From positions 8,349-52,943 of the forward strand of contig NZ_FNDX01000043.1 in the NCBI RefSeq assembly GCF_900099765.1: a stretch of 44,595 nucleotides of DNA. Reading direction: 5' to 3'. The notes under the pieces are model-generated. The model saw only the letters and a list, made by a program, of their open reading frames with translations. It ran no database searches and was not told the DNA's origin. Shown here piece by piece: positions 22,686-31,908 of this stretch (position 1 is the stretch's first letter; the number at the start of each line of letters is the position of its first letter). The stretch comes from Paenibacillus typhae. Lineage in GTDB: Bacteria > Bacillota > Bacilli > Paenibacillales > Paenibacillaceae. The position numbers were made by a program, and so were the translations under genes.

Positions 22686-23444
22686 TTAGGCTCTTCTGCG
22701 CCGCGGCGTAAGCGCCAGCCACAGGCTGTACAGCAGGAGCAGGCCGGCGGTAATGGAACCGGTCAGGAAGACGTTCTCTGTATCCCGCTGCTCGAGGGCG
22801 ATGGCAATAAACGCCCATACAAATACCAGCGGGAAGAAGCTGTCCCGGTACGGGTAGCTGACAAGTACGGCAAGCAGTGCGCCGACAATCAGCATGATGA
22901 CCGCCCACACCGTGCCGTCCAGGCCGAAGCCGCCCCAGTCATTCTTGTACAGCACGACAGATACATTGACGATGGTGGCAACCGAAATCCAGCCGAGATA
23001 AATGCTGAACGGCAGCCGGATCAGCCAGCGTTCGCCCGTAGTCGGACGGTCGATCCTTCTGGTTTTGCGGTAAACGACGATCAGAGAGATCAGCAGCAGC
23101 ACCATAGCGGCGAGGGAAAGCTCGATATATAAATAATGCCACAGAATCAGCCAGCTCATATTGAAGATACAGGTGAGGATGAACCAGATGCCGATAGACT
23201 GTACCGAATCCCTGGAGCCGCTGTCCGAGCGGAACTGGTAGATCACAAATCCGGCAAGCAGAAGGTAAATGAGTGACCAGATGGAAAAAGCGTAGCCGGC
23301 GGGGGTAAGGTAAGTATGATATTTGTCTGAGATTTCACGGGTGCTGTTGCCGCCCAGCGGCAGGGCTACAGACAGCGTATTAACAAGGATAACGCCGAGG
23401 TAGAACAGCAGGTTCCACCACTTCAACGGATTGCTTCGCGTCAT
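22686..23444 (-). CDS. TspO/MBR-related tryptophan-rich membrane protein
   Basis: A 252-residue protein with about seven membrane segments and many tryptophans. The block LTPAGYAFSIWSLIYLLLAGFVIYQ is characteristic of the tryptophan-rich sensory protein family. Canonical TspO has about 160 residues and five helices; this is the longer family branch. TspO proteins bind porphyrins or other ligands, but the function of the long branch is unknown. The upstream region contains two AGGTC/GACCT palindromes, so a dedicated repressor is likely. It is divergent from the GH31 gene. Confidence 0.82.
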   Translation of the reverse strand: MTRSNPLKWWNLLFYLGVILVNTLSVALPLGGNSTREISDKYHTYLTPAGYAFSIWSLIYLLLAGFVIYQFRSDSGSRDSVQSIGIWFILTCIFNMSWLILWHYLYIELSLAAMVLLLISLIVVYRKTRRIDRPTTGERWLIRLPFSIYLGWISVATIVNVSVVLYKNDWGGFGLDGTVWAVIMLIVGALLAVLVSYPYRDSFFPLVFVWAFIAIALEQRDTENVFLTGSITAGLLLLYSLWLALTPRRRRA

Positions 23445-23481
23445 GATCGATTCACTCCCTAAGCTTCGTATTTTAGATGTC

Positions 23482-23493
23482 AGGTCTTGACCT
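23482..23493. promoter_or_regulatory. Palindrome AGGTCTTGACCT, probable operator
   Basis: A 12-bp palindrome 38-49 nt upstream of the TspO-type start codon, just downstream of a minus-strand TATATT (23500-23505). The flanks extend the symmetry imperfectly (ATGT on one side, ACAT on the other). Confidence 0.5.
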
Positions 23494-23544
23494 ACATAGA
23501 ATATACCCGCTTTAGTTGCAGTTCAGACCAATTTCAGTAAAAAA

Positions 23545-23560
23545 ATGACCTGCAGGTCAT
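23545..23560. promoter_or_regulatory. Perfect 16-bp palindrome ATGACCTGCAGGTCAT
   Basis: It shares the AGGTC/GACCT half-site with the palindrome 52 bp away, in opposite arm order. It is placed between the divergent TspO and GH31 genes and could control either. Confidence 0.55.
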
Positions 23561-23643
23561 AAAAATCGCGGATAGCCTGCCGTAAAGTCGGGGTAATATG
23601 TATTTATTACAAGAAGGTTTAAGCGAGGAGGGGGAAAACAAAG

Positions 23644-26091
23644 ATGGAGAGCAGTGAGGCAATCCGCCCTGAAAAAATGGGGCCGCTGGTCATGACGGAA
23701 ACCTGGAATACCCCGGGCAGTGTAGAGTCCTGGGAGCGCTCGGAGAGTATTTATATCGTCCGCGGTGAGCGTGCAGGCATCGCCTTTGTCTTTTTAAATG
23801 ACGAGATCTTCCGGATGAAGCTGTTCCACGGCCAGGTGCCTGATCTGACGACAACGCCGGCTGTACTCGCAGAAAGCTGCATACCGCATCTGTTTCCGGT
23901 GGAGGAGGATGAGGATCAGCTGGTGTTTACGACCAGCTGCATCCGGCTGATCATAGAGAAGACATCCTTTCTGATCCGGGTGGAGAATCTTGCAGGCGAA
24001 GTGATCATGCAGCAGAATCTGACCAGCTGGAATCCGCGCGGCGCCAGTCATGCGGAATATGATATGCAGCCGGATTCCCATTTTTACGGGCTGGGTGAGA
24101 AGTCGAGCTTCCTTGATAAGCGCGGGGAACGCTATACGAACTGGAACACGGATGTGTTCGCCCCCCATCTTCCGGAAATTGAGGCCCTGTATGAATCCAT
24201 TCCGCTGCTGATCCATATGCACGGTGAGCTGGCTTATGGCTTGTTCCTGGATAACACGGGCCGCAGTGACTTTGATATGCGCTCGCACGGGGTGGCGTTC
24301 ACCGTTGGCTGCTCCACAGGGGCTTATGATATATATTTTATCAACGGGCCTGAGATGAAGGATGTTGTCAAAAGATACACGGCCCTCACCGGACGGATCG
24401 CTCTTCCGCCAAAGTGGTCTATCGGCTATCACCAGTCACGCTACAGCTATATGAACCAGCAGGAGGTGCTGCAGCTGGCCAGAACCTTCCGCGAGAAGAA
24501 TATCCCCTGCGATGTTATCTATCTGGATATTCATTATATGGACGAGTACCGGGTATTCACCTTCGATCCGGTTAACTTTCCTGAGCCGCAGAAGATGATT
24601 GCCGAGCTGGGCGAGCTGGGTGTGCGCATTGTGCCGATCGTAGACCCAGGTGTCAAAAAGGATCCCAAATACGAGGTGTACAAAGAAGGCGTGCTGAACA
24701 AGCATTTTTGCCGGAAGCTGGAGGGGGATATCTTTTTTGGCGAGGTGTGGCCCGGCATCAGTGCTTTCCCGGATTTCAGCGACAGCCGGACCGCGGAGTG
24801 GTGGGGGGATCTGCATAAGTATTACACGGATCTCGGCATCCAGGGCATCTGGAATGATATGAATGAGCCGGCGGTATTTAATGAATCGAAAACGATGGAC
24901 CTCGATGTCATGCACTTCAACGACGGGCGTCCGGTTACCCATGAGGAATACCACAATCTGTACGGGATGATGATGTCGAAAGCGACCTATGAGGGGCTGG
25001 CGGAGCATATGGCGGGGGAGCGTCCTTTTGTGCTGACCCGGGCCGGCTACGCAGGCATCCAGCGGTATGCTGCAGTGTGGACCGGGGATAACCGCAGCTT
25101 CTGGGAGCATATGGCCATGGCTATGCCGATGGTGCTTAATATGGGACTGTCGGGGCTGGCCTTTGCCGGTCCGGATATCGGCGGCTTTGCCCATCACACC
25201 TCCGCACAGCTGCTGGTGCGGTGGACGCAGATGGGTGTGTTCTTCCCGTACTGCCGCAACCATTCCTCCATCGGTACGCTGCGCCAGGAGCCCTGGTCGT
25301 TCGGAGAGGAGGTCGAGGGCATTCTGCGTGAATTTATCGGTCTGCGCTACCGGTGGATGCCGCATATTTATAACCTGTTCCATGAAGCGGAAGATTGCGG
25401 GCTGCCGGTAATCCGGCCGCTGATTCTGGAGTATCCGCGTGATCCCCATGTGACCAATCTGTGCGACCAGTTCCTGCTGGGTGACAATGTGCTGATCGCC
25501 CCGGTCTACCGCCCGGATACCGATCACCGCTCGGTATATCTGCCGGAAGGCTGCTGGCTGGATTATTGGGACGGCGAGGTGCATGAGGGCGGAAAGCACA
25601 TCCTTGCAGCTGCACCGCTGCACATTATGCCGATGTATGTGAAGGCGGGCAGCTTTACTGCCGAGGGTCCGCTAAAGCAATATGCGCAGGAGGAGATGGA
25701 AGAGACCGTTATTTTCCACTTATACGGGGCTAAGGCGGAAAAAGACTTCACGGCATCGTTTACACTGTATGAGGATGACGGGCACAGCTTTGCTTACCGC
25801 AAAGGGGCGTATTCACAAATCGCAGTGGAGGCAAAGGGGACCGGAGACGGGCTGCTGCTGAACTGGTTCTATAAAACGGATGCTTACAAGCCCCCGAGGG
25901 AGATGCTTCGCTTCGCGCTCTGCTACCCTTTCTTCTCGGCTGATGATGTAGACGGGCTGCCTGAGATCAGTCTCGATGAGCTGAAGGAAGGACGCAAGGG
26001 GTGGGCGCGTAACGGCAAAAGCGGCGCAATCCTTATCCAGGTTCCGGATGAGCGGAGCGGCGGAGAGCTGCGGATCAGAGCCGGGAATTGA
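23644..26091 (+). CDS. GH31 alpha-glucosidase
   Basis: An 815-residue cytoplasmic glycoside hydrolase with no signal peptide. The family's nucleophile motif is GIWNDMNEPAVF with Asp405, and the acid/base Asp482 lies in WTGDNRSFWEHM. FYGLGEKSS, YHQSRYSYMNQQEV and GGFAHHTSAQLLVRWTQMGVFFPYCRNHS are further GH31 landmarks. The N-terminal ~240 residues form the beta-sandwich and the last ~180 the C-terminal sheet domains. It is expected to release glucose from alpha-1,4- or alpha-1,6-linked oligosaccharides. GGAGGGGG precedes the ATG. No sugar transporter lies nearby. Confidence 0.93.
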   Translation: MESSEAIRPEKMGPLVMTETWNTPGSVESWERSESIYIVRGERAGIAFVFLNDEIFRMKLFHGQVPDLTTTPAVLAESCIPHLFPVEEDEDQLVFTTSCIRLIIEKTSFLIRVENLAGEVIMQQNLTSWNPRGASHAEYDMQPDSHFYGLGEKSSFLDKRGERYTNWNTDVFAPHLPEIEALYESIPLLIHMHGELAYGLFLDNTGRSDFDMRSHGVAFTVGCSTGAYDIYFINGPEMKDVVKRYTALTGRIALPPKWSIGYHQSRYSYMNQQEVLQLARTFREKNIPCDVIYLDIHYMDEYRVFTFDPVNFPEPQKMIAELGELGVRIVPIVDPGVKKDPKYEVYKEGVLNKHFCRKLEGDIFFGEVWPGISAFPDFSDSRTAEWWGDLHKYYTDLGIQGIWNDMNEPAVFNESKTMDLDVMHFNDGRPVTHEEYHNLYGMMMSKATYEGLAEHMAGERPFVLTRAGYAGIQRYAAVWTGDNRSFWEHMAMAMPMVLNMGLSGLAFAGPDIGGFAHHTSAQLLVRWTQMGVFFPYCRNHSSIGTLRQEPWSFGEEVEGILREFIGLRYRWMPHIYNLFHEAEDCGLPVIRPLILEYPRDPHVTNLCDQFLLGDNVLIAPVYRPDTDHRSVYLPEGCWLDYWDGEVHEGGKHILAAAPLHIMPMYVKAGSFTAEGPLKQYAQEEMEETVIFHLYGAKAEKDFTASFTLYEDDGHSFAYRKGAYSQIAVEAKGTGDGLLLNWFYKTDAYKPPREMLRFALCYPFFSADDVDGLPEISLDELKEGRKGWARNGKSGAILIQVPDERSGGELRIRAGN

Positions 26092-26103
26092 GGAAACAGA
26101 TTA

Positions 26104-26130
26104 GGGCTGCCTTATGGAGGCGGCCCTTTT
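26104..26130 (+). terminator. Terminator after GH31 gene
   Basis: GGGCTGCCT pairs with AGGCGGCCC (one G-T pair), then TTTT. It is 12 nt after the stop. Confidence 0.75.
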
Positions 26131-26390
26131 GCTGCGTCTTGCTGTGGGATTTTATTGAAAAAGAGCCAATCATCTCTTTGCGGAGGCCTTCGCCGACGCG
26201 ATACATTTCAATTTCTATATTAAATTGCAGAAAATATTGCAGAAACGTTTTTAAATCACGGCTTTTTCGTATAAGATGAAGGGATGAAGAAATTGTTTCG
26301 GTTCAAAATCTATATCTCGCGGAGAAGGATACAGTCCACCGGAGGGGACGGGCTGGCTCTTTCTGTTTGCTTAAGGACAGGAGATCACCA

Positions 26391-29300
26391 ATGATTAAGC
26401 ATCTGTATGCAATATGGCTGGGGGACGTTTTATTTTGCTTCTCTGGTGAAACCTCGGAACCCAAGGTTGACGCGTGGACACGCGTGGTCAAGAAGCTGGA
26501 GTTCCGGGGCGGGGGGCGTCCTTTCGCGGGTGCTGCGCTGCGGCTGGCAGAAGTGAAATATCCCGTGGCAGCTGCTGCGGAAGGGAAGGCGGCCCGGCGC
26601 AGTTTGCCGGGGCGGACGCTTGAAGGGCTGGCGCTGGGGCCGAAGGAAGCCTTCGACCTGCTTCTTGTCTGGGACGATGAGCTGTGCCGTGCCCAGGGTG
26701 TGGAAGCCGGAGGCGAAATGCGCTACTGGGCGGCTGCGGCCCGGTTTGCACTGGAGCTGATGGCTAAGGGGGCGATAGTGCCCGGTGCGATGCCGCCCCG
26801 CCCGATCGGCACGCGGCGCCGCGGCGGCGAGCAGGCGGCTTCCGCCTGCTGGTTCCCTTCCTTCCGTCAGGAGGGAGATAAGGAGTTCTTCCTGCAGCTG
26901 GCGGCATCCATGCCGGTGCTTGCGCTCGGAGCCCATGTTGCCGAGGAAGGGGATCTGACTTCGCGTGAAGATGCAGGGGGATATGTACTGTATTCCTTCT
27001 TGCAGGCAGTGATAACGGCCGAGATCAAAAAAATAACTGCCGGCTCCGAAAGCGAGCTTGGTCCATATAAAGCAAATTACCGCCGCGGCTATTCCCCGCT
27101 GACTGAGCTATGGTGGAACAGCCTGCTCACGGGCAGCCGGGAGATTCCGGTCCAGGGAACACCGGCAGAGGTATCCGAGCTGCTGGCCGAAGTGAACGGG
27201 ACCCTGGCCGGCGGAATGCCACGGGCCAGGGCGGAGGAAGAGCAGACCGGCCAGCTCGGTCTGGGCCTGCGTCTGGAACCGCCGGCGGACGAGAGCGAGC
27301 TGTGGCAGCTGACCTTCTGGGCGGAGAGCCGTGAGGAAGGGGAATTCTGGCTTCCGGCTGCAGCCATCTGGAGCAGCCCGGAGCGCGAGTTCACCCTTTG
27401 GGGCAAGCGGTACCGGAATATCCAGCAGCAGCTGCTGAATGCACTGGGCCGCGCTGCCAAAATATCGCCCGATATTCAGCGGGCGCTGAACATCCCTGCA
27501 CCGGCGGGGGCGGAGCTTGAACCGGAGCGCCTCTATTTCTTTTTGAAGGAGAGTGTGCAGCAGCTGCGTGAATGGGGCATTACGGTGCAGATGCCTTCGC
27601 GCTGGAGCCGGGAGGGCCGCCGCCGGGTCGGAATGCGGATGAAGATGCAGCTCCCGCAGGCCGGGATGGACGGACCTGCACAGCCTGCACTGGGGATGGA
27701 GGAGCTTATCTCCTTCCGTATCGAGGCTTCGCTTGGGGACAATCCGGTCAGTGAAGAGGAGCTGAATGCGCTGGTGGAGGCCGGAGTACCGTTTGTGCGC
27801 TTCCGGGGTGAGTGGATCGAGGTCGATCCCAAGGAAATCCGCCAGGTGCTGAGATATATGAAACGCCATGAGGGCGGGGAAATGTCGGCTGCGGACTGGA
27901 TGCGCCTGGAGGCCGAGGATGGGGAGGAAAGGCACTGGAAGGGCATGTCGGTCACAGGGATGGAGACCTCCGGCCTGCTGGCATCGCTCATGCACGGGGA
28001 TGTTCTGCGGAGTCTGCCGGTGCGGACAGTGCCGGATGGCCTGCAGGGGACGCTGCGGCCCTATCAGGAGCGCGGCTATCAATGGCTGGCTGCGCTCAGC
28101 GGCCTGGGCTTCGGAGTATGCCTGGCCGATGACATGGGCCTGGGCAAGACGATCCAGGTCATTGCCTGCCTGATGGACCGGGCGCTGAGCGCTCCGGCTG
28201 AATTCCGGCATAAGCCGGCGCTGATTCTGTGCCCGACCTCGCTCCTGGGAAACTGGCAGCGTGAGCTGCAGCGTTTTGCCCCGTCGCTGAGTGTGCATAT
28301 TCATCACGGGGGAAGGCGGATACGCGGAGAAGGCTTCGCGGAGCTTGCCGCCAGCCATGAAATTGTGCTGACTACCTATCATCTGGCCGGCCGGGACAGC
28401 GAGGACCTGGCTGCGGTACGCTGGTCTACGGTCGTGCTGGATGAAGCGCAATATATCAAGAATCACCGGACCAAGCAGGCACAGAGCGTAATGAAGCTGT
28501 CTGCCCCGTACCGGATTGCCATGACAGGCACGCCCGTTGAGAACCGGCTGGGCGAGCTCTGGTCGATTTTTCACTTTTTGAATCCCGGTTATTTGGGCTC
28601 CTATCACTCCTTCCGGCAGCGTTATGTGTCCGGGGAAGGCGGGGAACGGCTGCAGGAGCTGCACCGGCTTGTGTCACCGTTTCTGCTTCGCAGGCTCAAG
28701 AGTGACCCCGATATTTCGAAGGATCTGCCGGAGAAGCTGGAGCTGAAATCGTACTGCCCGCTAACAGAGACGCAGGCGGTGCTGTATCAGGGGGTAGTGG
28801 ATGAGATGCTTGGCGTAATCGGCGAGCGCTCCGGCATGGCCCGGCGCGGTCTCGTTCTGTCCTCGCTGACCAAGCTGAAGCAGATCTGCGATCACCCTCA
28901 GCTGTTCCGCAGGGAAGAAGGGCGGAGCGGGCGAAGCGAGCAGTCGGGCAAAATGGAAGTCATGTTCGAGGTGCTGGACAGCATTGCCGAGCTGGGCGAG
29001 TCGGCGCTGATTTTCACCCAATATGTATCCATGGGAGAGCTGCTCGTCAGCAGGCTTGCCAAAAGATACGGCCAAACCCCGCTGTTCCTGCATGGCGGCA
29101 TCTCTAAACGGGAGCGGGATGAGATGGTCCATGCGTTCCAGGAGGGCGAAGGGCCGGCGTTCTTCGTGCTTTCCCTCAAAGCGGGCGGCGTCGGGCTGAA
29201 TCTTACCCGGGCCAACCATGTCGTGCATTATGACCGCTGGTGGAATCCGGCGGTTGAGAACCAGGCGACCGACCGGGCTTTCCGGATTGGCCAGCATAAA

Positions 29301-29480
29301 AATGTGCAGGTGCACAAGCTGATCTGCCAGGGCACACTGGAGGAGCGGATTGACGAGCTGATTGAGCGCAAAAAAAATCTGTCCGAGCAGGTCGTCGGCT
29401 CCGGAGAGAACTGGCTGACAGAGATGTCCAATCATGAGCTGCAGGAGCTGATTGAGCTGCAGGATCAGGACTGGATGTAG
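26391..29480 (+). CDS. SNF2-family DEAD/DEAH helicase, YwqA-like
   Basis: A 1029-residue protein. The N-terminal ~500 residues are the SNF2-associated region (DUF3670-like) found in Bacilli. The ATPase core starts near 545: GTLRPYQERGYQWL, Walker A DDMGLGKT near 580, DEAQYIKN near 684, and MTGTPVENRLGELWSIF. Lobe 2 follows, with FLHGG, SLKAGGVGLNLTRANHVVHYDRWWNPAVENQATDRAFRIGQ. All motifs are intact. Such proteins translocate on DNA and remodel nucleoprotein; the physiological role is unknown. The start at 26391 has AGGAG 8 nt upstream; a TTG 24 nt earlier is less likely. The next gene starts 26 nt downstream and is probably a partner. Confidence 0.92.
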   Translation: MIKHLYAIWLGDVLFCFSGETSEPKVDAWTRVVKKLEFRGGGRPFAGAALRLAEVKYPVAAAAEGKAARRSLPGRTLEGLALGPKEAFDLLLVWDDELCRAQGVEAGGEMRYWAAAARFALELMAKGAIVPGAMPPRPIGTRRRGGEQAASACWFPSFRQEGDKEFFLQLAASMPVLALGAHVAEEGDLTSREDAGGYVLYSFLQAVITAEIKKITAGSESELGPYKANYRRGYSPLTELWWNSLLTGSREIPVQGTPAEVSELLAEVNGTLAGGMPRARAEEEQTGQLGLGLRLEPPADESELWQLTFWAESREEGEFWLPAAAIWSSPEREFTLWGKRYRNIQQQLLNALGRAAKISPDIQRALNIPAPAGAELEPERLYFFLKESVQQLREWGITVQMPSRWSREGRRRVGMRMKMQLPQAGMDGPAQPALGMEELISFRIEASLGDNPVSEEELNALVEAGVPFVRFRGEWIEVDPKEIRQVLRYMKRHEGGEMSAADWMRLEAEDGEERHWKGMSVTGMETSGLLASLMHGDVLRSLPVRTVPDGLQGTLRPYQERGYQWLAALSGLGFGVCLADDMGLGKTIQVIACLMDRALSAPAEFRHKPALILCPTSLLGNWQRELQRFAPSLSVHIHHGGRRIRGEGFAELAASHEIVLTTYHLAGRDSEDLAAVRWSTVVLDEAQYIKNHRTKQAQSVMKLSAPYRIAMTGTPVENRLGELWSIFHFLNPGYLGSYHSFRQRYVSGEGGERLQELHRLVSPFLLRRLKSDPDISKDLPEKLELKSYCPLTETQAVLYQGVVDEMLGVIGERSGMARRGLVLSSLTKLKQICDHPQLFRREEGRSGRSEQSGKMEVMFEVLDSIAELGESALIFTQYVSMGELLVSRLAKRYGQTPLFLHGGISKRERDEMVHAFQEGEGPAFFVLSLKAGGVGLNLTRANHVVHYDRWWNPAVENQATDRAFRIGQHKNVQVHKLICQGTLEERIDELIERKKNLSEQVVGSGENWLTEMSNHELQELIELQDQDWM

Positions 29481-29506
29481 AGCGGTAAGTAAAGGGGGAT
29501 CTAACC

Positions 29507-30250
29507 ATGGGCAAACTGCCGGAACAGAGGCTTAAAATCGAACCTGGAATGCTGGAAATATTGCCTGGGCAGGGAACGGTGCAGGAGGACGGTGCCGTTA
29601 GCAGCAGTGCTATTACAGCGTCCGCATACTCCTGGGCGGTTCCGCAGTGGGATCCGGCACAGAAAGATAAGGTGCTGCGTCAGCTTGCCGGGCAGCCCGG
29701 AGAGCTGTATGACCTGCTGCAGGGAAAAAGCACCGGCAGCATGGCAGAGCTTCAGCTCCTGCCTCCCGGGCTGGAACGGGCAGATTCCGGCACAGAGACA
29801 GCTGCGGCGCTGCCCGAATGGGCCAGAATGCAGCTGCTGGAAGAGCCGCTGCTGGGGTTCAGGCTGCGCGGGATGAGTAAGGAGGAGCTGCTGGAGGGAG
29901 TGTTTGCCCTGTGGGCAGAGGAGGAATATATCCGGGAGGACGAAGGCAGTGCAGCTCCTGCCAGCATGCTGGCAGCTGAGCTGGCAAGGCTGGAACGGAA
30001 GGGACCGGCTGTTACTACAGGGGGATGGCTGGCGGAAGCGGCGGCCGAAGGCTCGCTGCATCAGCCGGGACCCTTGTTTCACGAGCTGGCCTCAAGACCG
30101 TTCCCGGCTTCGCCGGCAGTGGCCCGGCCGGACGAAGACTGGCTGGGGCTGCTGCCGAATACGCCGAGGGCGGGCGAAGGCCTTGCGCTGATTATGCGCA
30201 AGGCGGCTGAATCGGCAAGGCGCCGCGCATCGGAGCAGGGCAGTCAGTAA
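29507..30250 (+). CDS. Hypothetical protein downstream of SNF2 helicase
   Basis: A 247-residue soluble protein, Ala/Leu/Glu-rich, with no recognised domain, membrane segment or cysteine pair. In Bacilli a SWIM zinc-finger protein often follows the SNF2 gene; no CxCx(n)CxH signature is seen here, so this is a different or very diverged partner. Two segments (about 100-140 and 145-165) look helical with acidic faces. AAGGGGG precedes the ATG and the 26-nt spacing from the helicase suggests one transcript. Confidence 0.75.
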   Translation: MGKLPEQRLKIEPGMLEILPGQGTVQEDGAVSSSAITASAYSWAVPQWDPAQKDKVLRQLAGQPGELYDLLQGKSTGSMAELQLLPPGLERADSGTETAAALPEWARMQLLEEPLLGFRLRGMSKEELLEGVFALWAEEEYIREDEGSAAPASMLAAELARLERKGPAVTTGGWLAEAAAEGSLHQPGPLFHELASRPFPASPAVARPDEDWLGLLPNTPRAGEGLALIMRKAAESARRRASEQGSQ

Positions 30251-30280
30251 GGGCGGGAGCATCGCGTCAGTCACAACAAA

Positions 30281-30326
30281 ACAAGGCAGTGCCGGGAAGC
30301 TCTTGTGCTGTCCGGCACTGCCTTGT
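30281..30326. terminator. Bidirectional terminator between convergent genes
   Basis: A perfect 15-bp stem (ACAAGGCAGTGCCGG / CCGGCACTGCCTTGT). On the minus strand it runs into TTTTGTTGT; on the plus strand into TGTATTTG. Confidence 0.85.
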
Positions 30327-30372
30327 TGTATTTGTGGGTTAGCCCGCTGTATCAGCCGGGTTTGCGCTATCC

Positions 30373-31107
30373 TTATTCTTCCGCCAGCTTATCAGCACCG
30401 CGGCTTCCTTCAGACAGCTCAAGAATTTCGCGGCGCAGACGGAGCATCCTCTGGTCCAGCTCATCAGCCGCACGCGCGGCCTCCTTCAACTCCTCGGCTA
30501 CATGCGGCGGAAGCTGCTTGTCGAATTTATAGTACAGAATATGCTCCATGCTGGCCCAGAAATCCATGGCCAGCGTCCGAAGCTGTATCTCTGCCTTAAC
30601 CCAGCGCGTCCCTTCGAGCAGTACGAGGGGAATCGCTACAATCACATGCAGGCTCTGATACCCGTTCGGCTTCGGCTGGGCGATATAATCCTTGATCTCG
30701 AGCACGCGCAGATCCTCCCGGACGCACAGATGATCCACCAGCCGGTAAATATCCTTCACAAAAGCACAGACAATCCGCATCCCGGCGATATCATGAATGT
30801 GCTGCTCCATATTTTCAAGGGTGAAGGGATGCCCCTTGCGTTCCATTTTGCGCAGAATGCTCTTTGGCTCTTTTATACGTGATTTGACATGCTCGATCGG
30901 GCTGTAGCCGTCACGGACCTGCCATTCTGTCTTGACTACATCAATTTTATTCTCAAGCTCGTTCAAGGCATGGCGGTAAAGCGCAGGCAATGTCTTGAGA
31001 TCCTCCAGCCTTCCGGCAAAATCCTCGGTGCTCTGCCACTGCTTCATATCCTTTACATGCACCTGCAGCTGATTCAGCGTAACTTGCGTACTATCGTCTT
31101 CTTTCAC
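30373..31107 (-). CDS. Small alarmone synthetase (RelP/RelQ-like)
   Basis: A 244-residue (p)ppGpp synthetase without hydrolase or regulatory domains. Motifs in order: IEHVKSRIKEPKSILRKM (ATP side), DIAGMRIVCAF, IKDYIAQPKPNGYQSLHV (GTP-binding tyrosine), and EIQLRTLAMDFWASMEH with the catalytic Glu. It transfers pyrophosphate from ATP to GTP or GDP. The C-terminus (about 200-244) is a charged helix of the kind used for tetramer formation in RelQ. A GTG start at 31107 is preferred because GGGAGAG lies just upstream; the ATG at 31128 has no ribosome site. B. subtilis relatives have about 210 residues. Confidence 0.88.
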   Translation of the reverse strand: MKEDDSTQVTLNQLQVHVKDMKQWQSTEDFAGRLEDLKTLPALYRHALNELENKIDVVKTEWQVRDGYSPIEHVKSRIKEPKSILRKMERKGHPFTLENMEQHIHDIAGMRIVCAFVKDIYRLVDHLCVREDLRVLEIKDYIAQPKPNGYQSLHVIVAIPLVLLEGTRWVKAEIQLRTLAMDFWASMEHILYYKFDKQLPPHVAEELKEAARAADELDQRMLRLRREILELSEGSRGADKLAEE

Positions 31108-31302
31108 TGATACTCTCCCGGGTTTCATTATTTGTGACTGTTTTATTTTAACTGATTTTATGCCCTGGAAGCAAAATAAATGCCGACCCCGGCTGAAAGC
31201 CGGTAACAGCAGAATAAGGATTAGGGAAGCGGTTACATTAAAAAGCGGAAACATTCCTTGCGCGGCGGCGTATTAGCATACATATCGTGAATGTACGGTG
31301 TT

Positions 31303-31677
31303 TTATTTATTCGTTGGAGAACCTCCATCGTATCCCTTGTCCTCATAACCGGTATTTTCGAGTTTGGGCAGGACGCCGAGCTGTCTGATCGTCTGCTGTG
31401 TGTCCCCGCTTCCCACCTGGTAAAGATACCGGTAGAGCCGAATGGTCCCGTCATCAAACTGGTCTGCAGCGTCATCATGATCTGCGGATTTGTAAGGCAC
31501 GGCAGCACGGCGGAAGGCGTATTCGTCTCCGCTTGCCAGATTGTCCAGAAGCTCCTGAAGCACCGTCAGCTCATCAGGGGTAACCCGCACCTCGAATTCA
31601 CCCGATTCACCGGGTACGTCCTGAATCAGTCCATGGGTGACAGATACGAAATAACTTTTCCGTTGTTCGTCCGGCAA
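31303..31677 (-). CDS. Hypothetical acidic protein
   Basis: A 124-residue acidic protein I do not recognise. VTPDELTVLQELLDNLASGDEYAFRRAAVPY looks like an amphipathic helical pair. The C-terminal half has DDAADQFDDGTIRLYRYLYQVG, then a Gly/Asp tail. The start is set at TTG 31677 because GGGAGGG sits 7 nt upstream of it; that site lies inside the frame if the earlier ATG (31695) is used. A conserved Paenibacillus protein of unknown role is the best description. Confidence 0.6.
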   Translation of the reverse strand: MPDEQRKSYFVSVTHGLIQDVPGESGEFEVRVTPDELTVLQELLDNLASGDEYAFRRAAVPYKSADHDDAADQFDDGTIRLYRYLYQVGSGDTQQTIRQLGVLPKLENTGYEDKGYDGGSPTNK

Positions 31678-31908
31678 GTTGATTCCCTCCCTCATTTTTG
31701 CGGTTAAGGTTTGCTTGCAGGCAGCCTTCCTTGAAGGGCGGCAAAGCCGCTTCTACTTGCTAATATACACAGAACGACAAATAATGAATCTATTCGAGAC
31801 ATTTGGTATGATAGAAGCACGTTTTAAGGTTACAAAGTATTACATAGGCTTCTTATGAAGCTTTACGGCTATTTAACAGCCCTATTCTCATCTGGAGAAG
31901 GAGGAACT

